Made by a program: the position numbers and the translations under genes
Assembly (NCBI GenBank): GCA_016124895.1
Contig: WGMU01000090.1
Location: 23,345 to 87,344 of the forward strand
Direction: 5' to 3'
From: a bacterium
GTDB taxonomy: Bacteria; Planctomycetota; Planctomycetia; Planctomycetales; Planctomycetaceae
Length of the DNA stretch: 64,000 bases
The notes under the pieces: generated by a model
The model's database searches: none
What the model was told of the DNA's origin: nothing
What the model saw: the letters and a program-made list of their open reading frames with translations, nothing else
Shown here: piece by piece, positions 46,178-56,000 of the stretch
Numbering within the stretch: position 1 is the first letter of the stretch
Layout of the letters: every line of letters begins with the position of its first letter

Positions 46178-46606
46178 TCCGGCGGCGGTTACTGCATAAA
46201 TCTGAATCAGCGAGGCGTGTCGAATCCGACACGTCTCGTTTTGTTTTGCGCCCACCGCTGTGTCTGGATATTTCTGGATCGGCCAGCCGACCTGTCAATC
46301 GTCCGTCTGCCTCCGAGCGGTGTTTGCAGAGGGACGATGTCTTACCGGTCAACAAGCTTCAAGGATGTGTTGCCGCTCAAGCTGCTCACGATAACCCGGA
46401 TTTCATGCCGGGTGCTGTCGAGGTCGCAAGTCGCTGGTGCGTCGTCAGCAACTGGATTTGAGACAAACACACTCTGCCAGGTGGCCTCACCCTGGATTTG
46501 CGACTAAAGACGTACCGCAGCATCAGGTTGCTTCGAAGGCATTCGACTGCCGTGAATAATCTGGGATAACCGTCCGGCTCATTTGACGGACAGTTTCGAG
46601 GTGGCG
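46178..46606. other. Intergenic region between convergent genes
   Basis: About 430 bases between the end of the Cys-rich gene and the end of the minus-strand gene at 46607. Apart from the terminator at 46211-46246 no feature was found; short open frames lack family signals. Confidence 0.45.
46211..46246 (+). terminator. Rho-independent terminator after the Cys-rich gene
   Basis: A 12-base stem (46211-46222 with 46227-46238; one G-T wobble) with a four-base loop, followed by TTTTGTTTT. It starts 34 bases after the stop codon. Shape and T-tract are textbook. Confidence 0.9.
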
Positions 46607-47317
46607 TCAGTTGAGCGTCGGGGAATTGCGGTTGTACGGAGCGGGTGGCGGATCATTCCACGGATCCCTTCTGGCCTGCATGGTCCGTTCGCTCCCTTCT
46701 GCCGCCTCCGCTCGCTGCGAATGTGTGGAACTCAGCGGCGATGGCAAGACAGCCGGTGACGATGCCATTGTCGACGACGAGTGCCAGACAACGCTCTTCG
46801 GGGTGCCGCAACTGCGGACCGCTTCTGGAGGCGTCCAGACGAAGGCTGCCTCCCCGGGCATTGCCGTCTCACGATTCCCGTCAGTCGCCACCTGTTGGAT
46901 GGCCGCCGCCTTCGCAACAGAACTGGCCGACTGAGTGTTTACAGACTGACTGTTCACAGTGGCCAGTGATTCTGGATCGTTCCAGCCAGGCATTGGGTCG
47001 CCGACGACGATCGCTGACCGCCTGCCGGGATGGGCTTCCGGAAACGGTGCCACAATGAGGCCATCCGACACATCGTTCAGATCGTCCTCGATATCGCGAA
47101 ACCGCCCGGAACTGATCTCATCGAGCGTCGAGTGGAACTCCTGCACAACGAACTCGATTACGTAGCGAAACGGGTTGTAAACGCAGAGTGTCCACAGCAG
47201 GTTCCAGGGCCAGCAGATCGCCCATGCAATAATCTGAGACGCATTCAATCGTGGGTCCGGGCGTGCCAGAGTGTCGCAGCTTCGCCCGATCCGCTGCAGA
47301 TCAGCATCGATAGCCAT
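46607..47317 (-). CDS. Hypothetical protein with one membrane segment and disordered tail
   Basis: 236 residues; family not recognised. The N-terminal third contains one strong hydrophobic, Trp-rich segment (IIAWAICWPWNLLWTLCVY) followed by NPFRYVIEFVVQEFHSTLDEI. The remaining 150 residues are Pro/Ser/Ala-rich and probably unstructured. The ATG at 47317 overlaps the end of the upstream membrane-protein gene by 17 bases; a TTG at 47326 is the alternative. The overlap means the two are cotranscribed and may form one membrane complex. It converges with the Cys-rich gene. Confidence 0.65.
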   Translation of the reverse strand: MAIDADLQRIGRSCDTLARPDPRLNASQIIAWAICWPWNLLWTLCVYNPFRYVIEFVVQEFHSTLDEISSGRFRDIEDDLNDVSDGLIVAPFPEAHPGRRSAIVVGDPMPGWNDPESLATVNSQSVNTQSASSVAKAAAIQQVATDGNRETAMPGEAAFVWTPPEAVRSCGTPKSVVWHSSSTMASSPAVLPSPLSSTHSQRAEAAEGSERTMQARRDPWNDPPPAPYNRNSPTLN

Positions 47318-47843
47318 TTTCGACAAAGTCCTTCCACACGGGTTTCAGTTCGGGTGACAGACGGCAGCCTCCCGCTGTCGCGGCCGAACGGCAGGCACGT
47401 GCCCAATGCAGATACCTGACTCGCAACCGTTCGTCATTTACGGACACCGCCCGCTCCTCAAGCAGCCGTGCTGACGAAAGCAGAGTGAGAGGCTGCAGCC
47501 ACTGTTTCTTCTGCGCGTCGTACGCATCCCTTGCGTCATTCACAAACAGCCACCAGCGAAACGTCGACCACAGCAATCCGACCAGAACGTAGCAGCCTGC
47601 AGCGGCCGGAAGTCGCCAGGCGTTTTCAAGTAACCAGTTGTTAACTCCGGTTGATTCGACATCAGGTACACCGAAATAACTCCACTGGCTCGGGAACAGA
47701 GAAACGGTGACAGCAATTGAGGCCAGCATCGTTCCGGCGGCAACAGCACTGCCCGCTTCCACAAACCAGATGATCAGCGCGGACTGAACGGCAAGAATCG
47801 CCCAGAAGAGGAAATCGTCGCTGGTCAAAAACTCGAAAAGCAT
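47301..47843 (-). CDS. Hypothetical membrane protein
   Basis: 180 residues with three or four hydrophobic segments: FWAILAVQSALIIWFVEAG, AAGTMLASIAVTVSLF and LPAAAGCYVLVGLLWSTFRW. A polar C-terminus with many Arg and Ala residues (SSARLLEERAVSVNDERLR) probably faces the cytoplasm. No domain is recognised. Its 3' end overlaps the start of the next gene, so both belong to one transcript. Upstream, a 266-base gap separates it from the glutamate-cyclase-like gene on the same strand. Confidence 0.7.
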   Translation of the reverse strand: MLFEFLTSDDFLFWAILAVQSALIIWFVEAGSAVAAGTMLASIAVTVSLFPSQWSYFGVPDVESTGVNNWLLENAWRLPAAAGCYVLVGLLWSTFRWWLFVNDARDAYDAQKKQWLQPLTLLSSARLLEERAVSVNDERLRVRYLHWARACRSAATAGGCRLSPELKPVWKDFVENGYRC

Positions 47844-48109
47844 TGCGTCGCAGTCTCTGAGGCCAACCGTTGCGTTCCGACCACTGGTCCGCAGAACTGA
47901 TTCAACCTACACAGACCGTTAAGGCAGCCGACACGTTGATCCGTTCCTGACGGCAGAAACATCTGAAGCATCACAGGCGGAGTCGGCGAATCAGCGAATG
48001 ACAGCTCAATTCGACTCGGGAGCTTGCCGCGGATCGCCGCGTCACCCCGCCAGTCGAGTATCCGCCGTCGCCAGTGCAGGCAGGACCGGATTTCCGTTTG
48101 CCTCGCAGC

Positions 48110-49255
48110 TCATTCACACATGCCGAGTTCGCGCCGGATTGCCGCCCACGGCTGAATCCCTGTAAGAAACGGGACGCCGTCGACCGTTGGCTGGGCGGTT
48201 TTCGTAACACCATCAACGGCTCCCGCTCGATCGACAATCCGTTCGAGCAGAGTCAATTGCGCTGCGCAGGTGTGCCGCTTCAGCGGGTCAGTCCGGCCGC
48301 TCAGTACGCAGATCGACGCGGCCAGTGCCAACGCGCCGAGATTACTCGTCCCCGCGATGATGGTCCGATCGGTCGAAATCCGACAGGGGATGTGATCCGC
48401 AACCGAGCCTCGTATTCGCGTACGAAGCTGACTCCAGGCAAAGCGGCCCATGCCGATTTCGTTACCGCCGTCTCCGACACCAACCGTTGCAAGCATCTCA
48501 AAGCTTTGCCTGCATGCTCTGGATCGGTTCTCGGACTTAGTATCGGACCTCGCCGGCGCCTGATCGGCTGAGGTTTCCCGCTGTGGAAACAGTTCGTGCA
48601 GCGCCGCAGTGAATTCGTCGATCACTTCACCCCGCATATTGTAGCAGCGATCAAACGCAGCCTCAGGAACCAGCCGCTCAAACTCACCTGACACGACTGA
48701 GTCTGGATCGTTCCTCTGGATCGACTTGCGGTGATGAGAGGGCCCCACTCGCTCGATCGCCACCAGATGAGTGAATTCCGAGGAGCATTCGGAATCCAGA
48801 AACTCACGCACCCACTCGCAACTGCTCATGCGATCGACCGGGCATGATCGCACGATCCCGACTGGCAGATCAGCCGCGCTGACGGCTTCCTCAACCACCA
48901 TCTGGCAGGCCTGATCGGTCAGAATCTGCGGAACAAATCCCAGCTCACTGAGCACGGCGGCCAGCACGACCGCTCCTGGTGGCCCATCGGTCTCGGCATT
49001 TCCGATCTCAGCAAAGTTGATGTCCCCTTCGTCCAGCCGGGCTGGTGTCAGCTCGTGTCGACCGCCGTCCCTCGGAATGAAGAACCCTGTGACAATGCCG
49101 ACAACTCCGCCTGGCTCTGCAAACAGTTGAGCCGCAGGCAGCAGTTCGCCGACACCGGGTCCGGAACCGTCTCGCCCAATGAGCCCTCGATTGGCAGGGT
49201 CACGACGAATCAGTTGCTCGAAGCGAGCGATCAATTCCGCGGAATGTGCATCCAT
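48110..49255 (-). CDS. Glutamate cyclase-like (DUF4392) protein
   Basis: 381 residues from the ATG at 49255 (MDAHSAELIARFEQLIRRD); 20 further codons upstream are open. It matches the DUF4392 domain of D-glutamate cyclase: GVVGIVTGFFIPRD, AETDGPPGAVVLAAVLSELGF, VAIERVGPSHHRK, MLATVGVGDGGNEIGMG and SNLGALALAASI. Family members convert free D-glutamate to 5-oxo-D-proline; bacterial members are mostly unstudied. A basic, low-conservation stretch (QRETSADQAPARSDTKSENR) interrupts the domain around residue 235-260. Probably cytoplasmic, perhaps in D-amino-acid or peptidoglycan turnover. Confidence 0.85.
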   Translation of the reverse strand: MDAHSAELIARFEQLIRRDPANRGLIGRDGSGPGVGELLPAAQLFAEPGGVVGIVTGFFIPRDGGRHELTPARLDEGDINFAEIGNAETDGPPGAVVLAAVLSELGFVPQILTDQACQMVVEEAVSAADLPVGIVRSCPVDRMSSCEWVREFLDSECSSEFTHLVAIERVGPSHHRKSIQRNDPDSVVSGEFERLVPEAAFDRCYNMRGEVIDEFTAALHELFPQRETSADQAPARSDTKSENRSRACRQSFEMLATVGVGDGGNEIGMGRFAWSQLRTRIRGSVADHIPCRISTDRTIIAGTSNLGALALAASICVLSGRTDPLKRHTCAAQLTLLERIVDRAGAVDGVTKTAQPTVDGVPFLTGIQPWAAIRRELGMCE

Positions 49256-49567
49256 CAGGTTGGAGCTCTGAAGCGTGTAAGTGCAGCGTCGCGGCACAGG
49301 TCGCGACCACGACACGGTTTACTTCCCGGCCCTGGGAACCTCCATTGTGCGGCTTCCTCATTCTGAGAAATCAGTCACGCTGCTTCGTGCGTCAGTTGTC
49401 GTGTTCCGATCGAACAGCCAGGATTCCGCGCAACTGAACCCCGGTGGAAGAATTGCGCCGCGGATCAGGGCTGACTGGAATCGACAACTGCAGCATCAGG
49501 CTGTGGAAGTCCGGATGAAGGCAGGTCCCGACGGCGTGCCTTATTCCAAACAGGATTAAGCAGACCT
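49256..49567. promoter_or_regulatory. Presumed promoter region of the respiratory operon
   Basis: 312 bases between the divergent glutamate-cyclase-like gene and the Rieske gene. It must contain the promoter of the long plus-strand respiratory operon. A plus-strand frame of about 90 codons (49281-49559) ends just before the Rieske start but has no family signal. No -35/-10 pair was clear enough to call. Confidence 0.45.
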
Positions 49568-50698
49568 ATGGCCGACAAGCCCAGCACTGAAGACATCCTT
49601 AAGAAGATACGTCAGCAGAGCGCTGCGGAAAGCGGCGCTGCGGAAAGCGGCGCTGCGGAAAGCGGCGCTGCGGAAAGCGGCGCTGCGGAAAGCGGCGCTG
49701 CGGAAAAACCAGCAGACGACGCGCCGGCCTCGGCAGAAACGTCCGAGGCCCCTGCTGCTGAAGAGAAAGCTGTTCCTTCAAAGCCCGCAGCGAAAGCGGC
49801 TCCGAAAGGCACCGCTGACATTCTGGCATCAATCCGTGCTAAAGGGGGCGGAGCTGGTGTTGCCGAGTCAGGTGCCAGCGCCGACGCACCGGCCGACAAG
49901 CCCAAGCCAGTCGCTGCTCCCAAAGGCACAGACAGTATCCTGGCGTCCATTCGTTCGCAGGGGACGAAAGCTGGAGATACGGGCGCTGGCGATGCTCCGA
50001 AAGCCCCGGTTGCAAAGAAAGCAGCGGCGGCTGTCCCCGCTGGTGACCTGCCGCCGGTCAGCGAGATGCTGCAGCAGATGAAGGCGGGTAAGCAGTCTGG
50101 AGTGACAGCGAAACCGGCGCCGGCGAAGCCTCAGTTGCGGATTCCGACGAAACCGGCGAAGGCTGCTGCACAGCCGGAAACTCGCCGCAACTTCCTGGTC
50201 GCGATGATTGCGACACCGTTTGCTCTGGCCTGGGCACTGCTGGGGACAATCTCAGGAGTCTGGCTGCTGGCAATCGCCCGCTTCATGTTCCCGAATGTAC
50301 TCGTTGAACCGCCATCACGCTTCAAGATCGGTCCTGCGTCCGATTATCCGCCGGAATCGGTCTCGACGAAGTGGACTGCTGCTCGTGGCGTCTGGATCGT
50401 CCATACGACGCAGTACAACGGCAAAGACCTGATTTACGCACTGCTTTCCGTCTGCACTCACCTCGGCTGTACGCCGAGCTGGCTCGAAGGCGAGCAGAAG
50501 TTCAAATGCCCGTGCCACGGCTCCGGCTTTTACAAGAACGGCATCAACTTTGAAGGTCCGGCTCCGCGTCCGTTGGAGCGAGTCGGACTGAGTGTCGCTG
50601 CCGATGGAATGCTGGAAGTCGACAAGAGCGTGAAGTTTCAGGAAGAAAAGGGACAGTGGGAAGATTCCAAGTCCTTTGTCGACGCGGCTCTCGTGTAA
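49568..50698 (+). CDS. Rieske 2Fe-2S protein of a bc-type complex, with long disordered N-terminus
   Basis: 376 residues, about twice the usual Rieske length. The extra part is N-terminal. Residues 19-43 are five exact AAESG repeats, and about 44-200 are Ala/Lys/Pro-rich with a short helix motif seen three times (EDILKKIR, ADILASIR, DSILASIR). A membrane anchor (FLVAMIATPFALAWALLG) lies near 208-230. The Rieske fold ends the protein: C296-T-H-L-G-C301 and C314-P-C-H-G-S-G, with Cys296/His298 and Cys314 or Cys316/His317 arranged for cluster binding. It takes electrons from quinol at the outer membrane face. It is the first gene of the respiratory operon, followed by cytochrome b 57 bases later. 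Confidence 0.93.
   Translation: MADKPSTEDILKKIRQQSAAESGAAESGAAESGAAESGAAESGAAEKPADDAPASAETSEAPAAEEKAVPSKPAAKAAPKGTADILASIRAKGGGAGVAESGASADAPADKPKPVAAPKGTDSILASIRSQGTKAGDTGAGDAPKAPVAKKAAAAVPAGDLPPVSEMLQQMKAGKQSGVTAKPAPAKPQLRIPTKPAKAAAQPETRRNFLVAMIATPFALAWALLGTISGVWLLAIARFMFPNVLVEPPSRFKIGPASDYPPESVSTKWTAARGVWIVHTTQYNGKDLIYALLSVCTHLGCTPSWLEGEQKFKCPCHGSGFYKNGINFEGPAPRPLERVGLSVAADGMLEVDKSVKFQEEKGQWEDSKSFVDAALV
49625..49699 (+). repeat. Five tandem 15-base repeats inside the Rieske gene
   Basis: GCGGAAAGCGGCGCT repeated five times without a change, then a partial unit. It encodes the AAESG repeats. The perfect identity suggests recent slippage and possible length variation between strains. Confidence 0.95.
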
Positions 50699-50755
50699 GA
50701 CGTGAAGCTGATTGTCTGGTCTGTCTGCTGCTGATTTCCTGCAGAGAAGTGATCT

Positions 50756-51529
50756 ATGTCCGTAGGTGACTACATCCGAGAGTCGCAGATCTGGAAGAGT
50801 ATCTTCCGGCATCCTGCTCCGTACGATCGGCGAAACCGTATCGTCGTGGTGCTGACGAACTTCTTTCTGCACCTGCACCCGGTGTCGATCAAGCAGAACG
50901 GAATCGCACTTTCATACACCTGGTGTATGGGTGGCATTACGTTCTTCCTGTTTCTGGCGGAAACGATCACCGGTGTGCTGCTGATGTTCTATTACCGACC
51001 GACGCTGGAGTGGGCCTTTACGGACATTCTCGCACTTCGGGATGTGACGACACTCGGCATCATGCGTGAGATCCACCGCTGGGGGGCTCACGCGATGGTG
51101 ATCACCGTTTGGCTGCACATGTATCGAGTCTTTCTTACCGGGTCGTATAAGCCTCCACGTGAATTCAACTGGGTAATTGGTGTTATCCTCCTGGTGCTGA
51201 CGCTGCTGCTGTCATTTACTGGTTATCTGCTGCCGTGGGACCAGCTTGCCATCTGGGCGATCACGGTCGGTTCCAATATGGCGCGTGCGACGCCGTTTCT
51301 CGGTCACGAAGGCCCCGGTTATCAGCTTCTGAATCTCGGAGGCTATGACCTGATTACCAAAGTCAGCGACGCCCGCTTCCTGCTACTGGGGGCTCGTGAG
51401 GTCGGCGAAGAAACGCTGAACCGTTTTTACATTCTCCACTGTGTGGCCATTCCGCTGGTGGTGGCGAGTCTTATCGCGATTCACTTCTGGCGGGTTCGTA
51501 AGGACGGGGGAATCAGTCAGCCGCTGTAA
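50756..51529 (+). CDS. Cytochrome b, N-terminal (b6-type) subunit
   Basis: 257 residues with about four membrane helices, the size of a cytochrome b6-type short subunit. Heme-binding histidines are in HRWGAHAMVITVWLHMYRVF and in RFYILHCVAIPLVVASLIAIHF, giving the two-heme b pattern. GYLLPWDQLAIWAITVGSN is the conserved quinol-oxidation-site region. It lies between the Rieske gene and the larger second cytochrome b subunit, so the complex has a split cytochrome b. It moves electrons from quinol across the membrane. Confidence 0.95.
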   Translation: MSVGDYIRESQIWKSIFRHPAPYDRRNRIVVVLTNFFLHLHPVSIKQNGIALSYTWCMGGITFFLFLAETITGVLLMFYYRPTLEWAFTDILALRDVTTLGIMREIHRWGAHAMVITVWLHMYRVFLTGSYKPPREFNWVIGVILLVLTLLLSFTGYLLPWDQLAIWAITVGSNMARATPFLGHEGPGYQLLNLGGYDLITKVSDARFLLLGAREVGEETLNRFYILHCVAIPLVVASLIAIHFWRVRKDGGISQPL

Positions 51530-51615
51530 TCGGCGGTGAACTGCCCATCTGACCCGACAATTCTGCCAGCGGTTGTATTTGCTGTCTCAGCTCCCTGGAT
51601 GGTTCTGGATTTCCA

Positions 51616-52950
51616 ATGACTGGTCCTCATCCCAACCTGACGCCGTCCGTGATCTTCGGGCTCGGGTTTCTGTACCTGATCCTGTTCTGTATGAACGTGG
51701 CGTGGACGGTTCGCAGTTACAAGAAGGATGGCGAAGTCCATCTGCCTTCTCTTCTGGGTGGTGGGCATGCGCCTTTCGCTCTGTGGTGGGGCCTGTATTC
51801 CGCGTTGCTGTCGATGGTCACCTTTGCCCACTTTACGGGTTCGGGCAATCCTGATCAGTTCCTGATTTCACTGCCTGACTTTATCAAAGCACCAATTGAC
51901 GCACTGGTAGCTGATCCTCGACTGTTCTTCGGAATCACCCTGCTCATTTTCATCGGGATCATTGTCTTTCGCCGGCGCCTGGCAACTCCGACTGCTGGCT
52001 GGATTCTGCTGAACGCTGCTCTGCTTTTCCTCATACTCAGTATGACGGATTATGACTTCCGTCAGATTGTCGGTAAGCCTGACAACGTTCCGATCGTGGC
52101 AATGCTGTTTATTGTCGGCTTTTTCACCTGGCTGTATTTCAACCGGGCGAATGAGAACGATGAACGAGCAGCGAAAGGTTTGCCGCCGAAGGAATCCGAG
52201 AACAACGAGAAGATTCTGGTCTGGCCGGATCTCGTCTACTCGGAGCTGATCTGCATGATCGCTCTGACAGCGTTCCTGTTCTTCTGGGGAGTCTGTCTGC
52301 AGGCTCCACTGGAAGAGCCTGCCTCGTCGGTCAAGACGCCGAACCCGTCGAAGGCCCCGTGGTACTTCCTCGGACTGCAGGAGATGCTGGTCTATTACGA
52401 CCCATGGCTTGCGGGCGTCGTTTTTCCGAGTGTGATTCTCGGTGGCCTGATGGCGCTGCCCTATATTGATTTCAACAAGAAGGGCAACGGCTACTACACG
52501 TTCAACGAACGCAAGTTTGCAGTGTCGGTCTTCCTGTTCGGGTTCCTGCCACTGTGGGTCGGGATGATTATTCTCGGCACGTTCCTGCGAGGCCCGAACT
52601 GGAACACGTTCGGGATTTACGAGTTCTGGGACGTCCACAAGCTGGAAGCACTGAACAACATCAATCTCTCGGAATACTTCTGGGGCGGATTCGGCATGGC
52701 GTTACCGACAAATCCGCTGATTCGCGAGGTGCCGGGAATAATGCTGACACTGGCCTATCTCGTGTTCATGCCCCAACTGCTTGCCGCCACGGTGTTTCGG
52801 ACATTTGCATACCGAATGGGATTCCTGCGGTACATGGTGTTTTCCAACCTGGTACTCCTGATGGCGGCGCTGCCGATCAAGATGGTGCTGAGGTGGAGCC
52901 TGCAACTGAAATATATCGTCGCTATCCCTGAGTACTTTTTCAATATCTGA
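51616..52950 (+). CDS. Cytochrome b C-terminal subunit, enlarged (subunit IV-like)
   Basis: 444 residues, far longer than cytochrome b6f subunit IV (about 160). The conserved core is in the middle: QAPLEEPASSVKTPNPSKAP followed by WYFLGLQEML, where AP replaces PE of the usual PEWY motif. About 200 residues precede it, with roughly four extra membrane helices (IFGLGFLYLILFCMNVAW, LFFGITLLIFIGIIVF and others) and a charged loop. Another 150 follow the core with more helices. The extra helices may dock the octaheme subunit or further proteins; this is inference. Spacing to the octaheme gene is 76 bases. Confidence 0.88.
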   Translation: MTGPHPNLTPSVIFGLGFLYLILFCMNVAWTVRSYKKDGEVHLPSLLGGGHAPFALWWGLYSALLSMVTFAHFTGSGNPDQFLISLPDFIKAPIDALVADPRLFFGITLLIFIGIIVFRRRLATPTAGWILLNAALLFLILSMTDYDFRQIVGKPDNVPIVAMLFIVGFFTWLYFNRANENDERAAKGLPPKESENNEKILVWPDLVYSELICMIALTAFLFFWGVCLQAPLEEPASSVKTPNPSKAPWYFLGLQEMLVYYDPWLAGVVFPSVILGGLMALPYIDFNKKGNGYYTFNERKFAVSVFLFGFLPLWVGMIILGTFLRGPNWNTFGIYEFWDVHKLEALNNINLSEYFWGGFGMALPTNPLIREVPGIMLTLAYLVFMPQLLAATVFRTFAYRMGFLRYMVFSNLVLLMAALPIKMVLRWSLQLKYIVAIPEYFFNI

Positions 52951-53026
52951 CACTCACTTCTGAAAACGTTGCCGACATCGGTCGGCGCCGTTGCCTCACA
53001 AGGCCAATCGCCAGGTACAGACGACA

Positions 53027-56000
53027 ATGCCTGCAACTGAGCAATACCGTTACAACATCAAGCGGATGCACGTTGTGTTCTGCATCTCGGTGATCGCCTT
53101 TTGTGTAGCGACGCTGTTGATGCTCTACAAAGACCACGACGACGAGTGGCGTGATTATCAGGGAACGTTCGAGCGGATTCAGTCGCTCAAGATCGAAGCT
53201 GAGATGCAGGCGGCCTATCAGGCGGTTGCTGGCTCGGAAGACGAGTACAGGCAGAAGAAGCATCAGCTCGAGGGAGAGCGGGATTCACTCCAGGCGGAAC
53301 TGGTCAGCAGCAGTCAGCAATTTCAGGAGCTGACCGCTGAAGTTGCGGAACTCGAACGTCAGTACAAGCAGCAGGGCAGTGATGTTCGCTTTAAACGCGC
53401 CGATCGTGACGTAGCCCGAGCGACGTATGACCTCGGCGTGCGGGATAATATCCCGGCAGATGACCTGACCGTCCTGAAAGAAAAGTTTGACTCTCTGCAG
53501 GCGGAAGTCGCCGAAATGGAACTCCGGTGGGAGCGACAGGAGACAGAACTCAATAATAAGAAAGACGCTCTTGCGGAAGTCACAAAAGGGCGTGATGAGG
53601 CCACGGAAAGTCTGACGAAGTTTACTGCCGAGATTGCTCGCCTGTCGGACTCTCTGGACGCAATTGATCCTTCAAGTGAGGTCAAGCGAGCCAAACATGC
53701 TTTCATGCAGTGGCCGATCATCGACGGTTTCAACTCGCCCCGGAAGGTTGAGCAGGACTGGCTGCCGAATCTGCACGTGACACTGGGAATGACCAGCGTT
53801 GCACGCTTCGATCGCTGCAAGACCTGCCATCAGGGGATTTCGCGGTTTGGAGCAGGCAACGTAGCCGTGTATCCGCATGGCGAAGTCGACTCGGACGATC
53901 CCGCGGACTGGGTTGCTGACAACCAGTTCCCACATCCGTACTCAAGCCATCCGCGTCCGGATGTTTATCTGACGGACGTGAGTCCGCACCCGCAGGCGAA
54001 GTTTGGCTGTACGATCTGCCACGATGGCCAGGGATCGGCGACCAGCTTCCTGAACGCTCAGCATGGGCCGAACGACCCACACCAGGAGCACGAGTGGGCT
54101 CACGATTATGGTCACTACCACAACCACTTCTGGGAACTGCCGATGCAACCGCAGCGGTTGCGGGAAGCGACCTGCCTGAAATGTCATCACGAAGTCGTGG
54201 AACTCGGAGTTAATCCGGAGTTTGGCGCGACTGCCCCCCATGTCTACAAGGGTTGGCAGCTCATTCGGAAATACGGCTGCTTCGGCTGTCACGAAATCAA
54301 CGGCCACGACGGCGGCGAGCGAATTGGCCCCGATCTGCGGCTCGAACCGACCGAAGAAGAACTTCCGAAGTACGCTGCTGACCCCAACATGGTTCCGGGG
54401 CTGCTGCGAAAGGTTGGCCCGAGTCTCAAGCACATCGGCCAGAAAACGTCTGAAGCGTTCATCGCTTACTGGACTGAAGAACCGGGCCGATTTCGTCCCG
54501 CGACGAAGATGCCGCGATTTTTCGGGCTGTCGAATCTCGAAGATCACTACGGAGCCCAGCTTTCCAGAGTTGAACTCGCTGCACTGGCCCGTCACCTGAT
54601 CCACCAGTCAAGCGATGTGGATCTGGACCTGCCGGCAGCCGGTTATGAACCGAATGCAGAACGTGGCAAAGTTCTGTTCTCGGAACGCGGCTGCCTGGCT
54701 TGCCACTCGTTTGATGACAAGACCTTCAAAGACGCGACTGCCGACTTCGGTCCGAACCTGACGCAGACCAGCAAGAAGCTGCTGGCGGGCGAGGCAGGCT
54801 TTAACTGGCTCTATACCTGGATTCGAGACCCGCAGCGGCATCATCCACGCAGCAAGATGCCGGATCTGTTCCTTGATCCGTACACAACAGCCGAAGGTGT
54901 TGTCGACCCTGCCGCGGATATTGCGAAGTTCCTGCAGGGTGATGGACCGCAGGAATTCCCAACGCCGGAGTTTGAGCCGGAAGCCCTGAAGGATCTCGTC
55001 ACTCAGTATGTTTCAGGCAAGGCGCTGACTCACGACCAGTTCAACGAGTTCTGGGAATCCCGGAAGTATCCGTTTGCTGCTGATAAGATCAAAGGTGACG
55101 AGGTCGCCCTGGTCTTCGATGGGGATGGTGCTCCGGATGACGAGCAGTGGAACGACATGCTGCTTGAGTACCTGGGCCGCCGCAGCGTTGCCCGGTATGG
55201 CTGCTACGGCTGTCACGACATCAACGGATATGGCACGTCCCGTCCGATCGGTACGGCTCTGCAGGACTGGGGTCGTAAGGACCCGCATCGACTCGCGCCT
55301 GAGCATATTCACGAGTTTCTGCATCACCACGGCCAGCCTGACGGGTCGAGCACGGAACACTTTGTTGAACAGGCCATTGAAAAGGCAGCGACTGGCACTT
55401 TCGATTCGAAAGAAGAAGAGGAAGCCGGACTCCGGACCGCCTTCTTTTACGACAGTCTGATCCATCACGGCCGTCCGGGCTTCATCTTCCAGAAGCTGCG
55501 TGATCCGCGAAGCTACGACTACCAGAAGATCGAAACGAAGGGCTACACGGAACGACTGGTGATGCCGAAGTTTCCCGTCACTGAAGAGGAAGCCGAAGCA
55601 ATCGCCACGTTCGTGCTGGGACTTGTCGCTGAACCTCCTGCTCCTGAGTACGTGTACCGGCCAGACGAGCAGGCGAGTGATCGCAATCAGGGAGAAATCC
55701 TGCTGCAGAAGTTCAACTGCGTCGGCTGCCACATGATCGACATGCATGAAATGGAGTATGCCATCGAGGACGGTGGTCTTGCGACGTATTCACCTCAGCC
55801 GGCCGACCATGCGAAGGCTGTCAATGAATTGATTCAGTGGCGGAAGCCGGTTCCGGCCCTGACCGGTCGAACTTACGAAATCGATGGCGAGTCACTTGCT
55901 ACCGTGAAGTTCGCCGGCCTGCCTTATCTGCTCCCCGATCCGGAAGAGGCCCCCGAAGATCAGGTCTGGGCTTTCGACTCCTGGGAGCCGGTCCATGTGC

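Noticed and set aside
49281..49559. Plus-strand frame of about 92 codons ending just before the Rieske gene
   Set aside because: The position is attractive, but there is no ribosome site or family signal, and part of it overlaps the presumed promoter region.
49625..49699. Tandem 15-base repeats considered as a CRISPR-like or satellite array
   Set aside because: The repeats have no spacers and stay in frame as AAESG codons of the Rieske gene.
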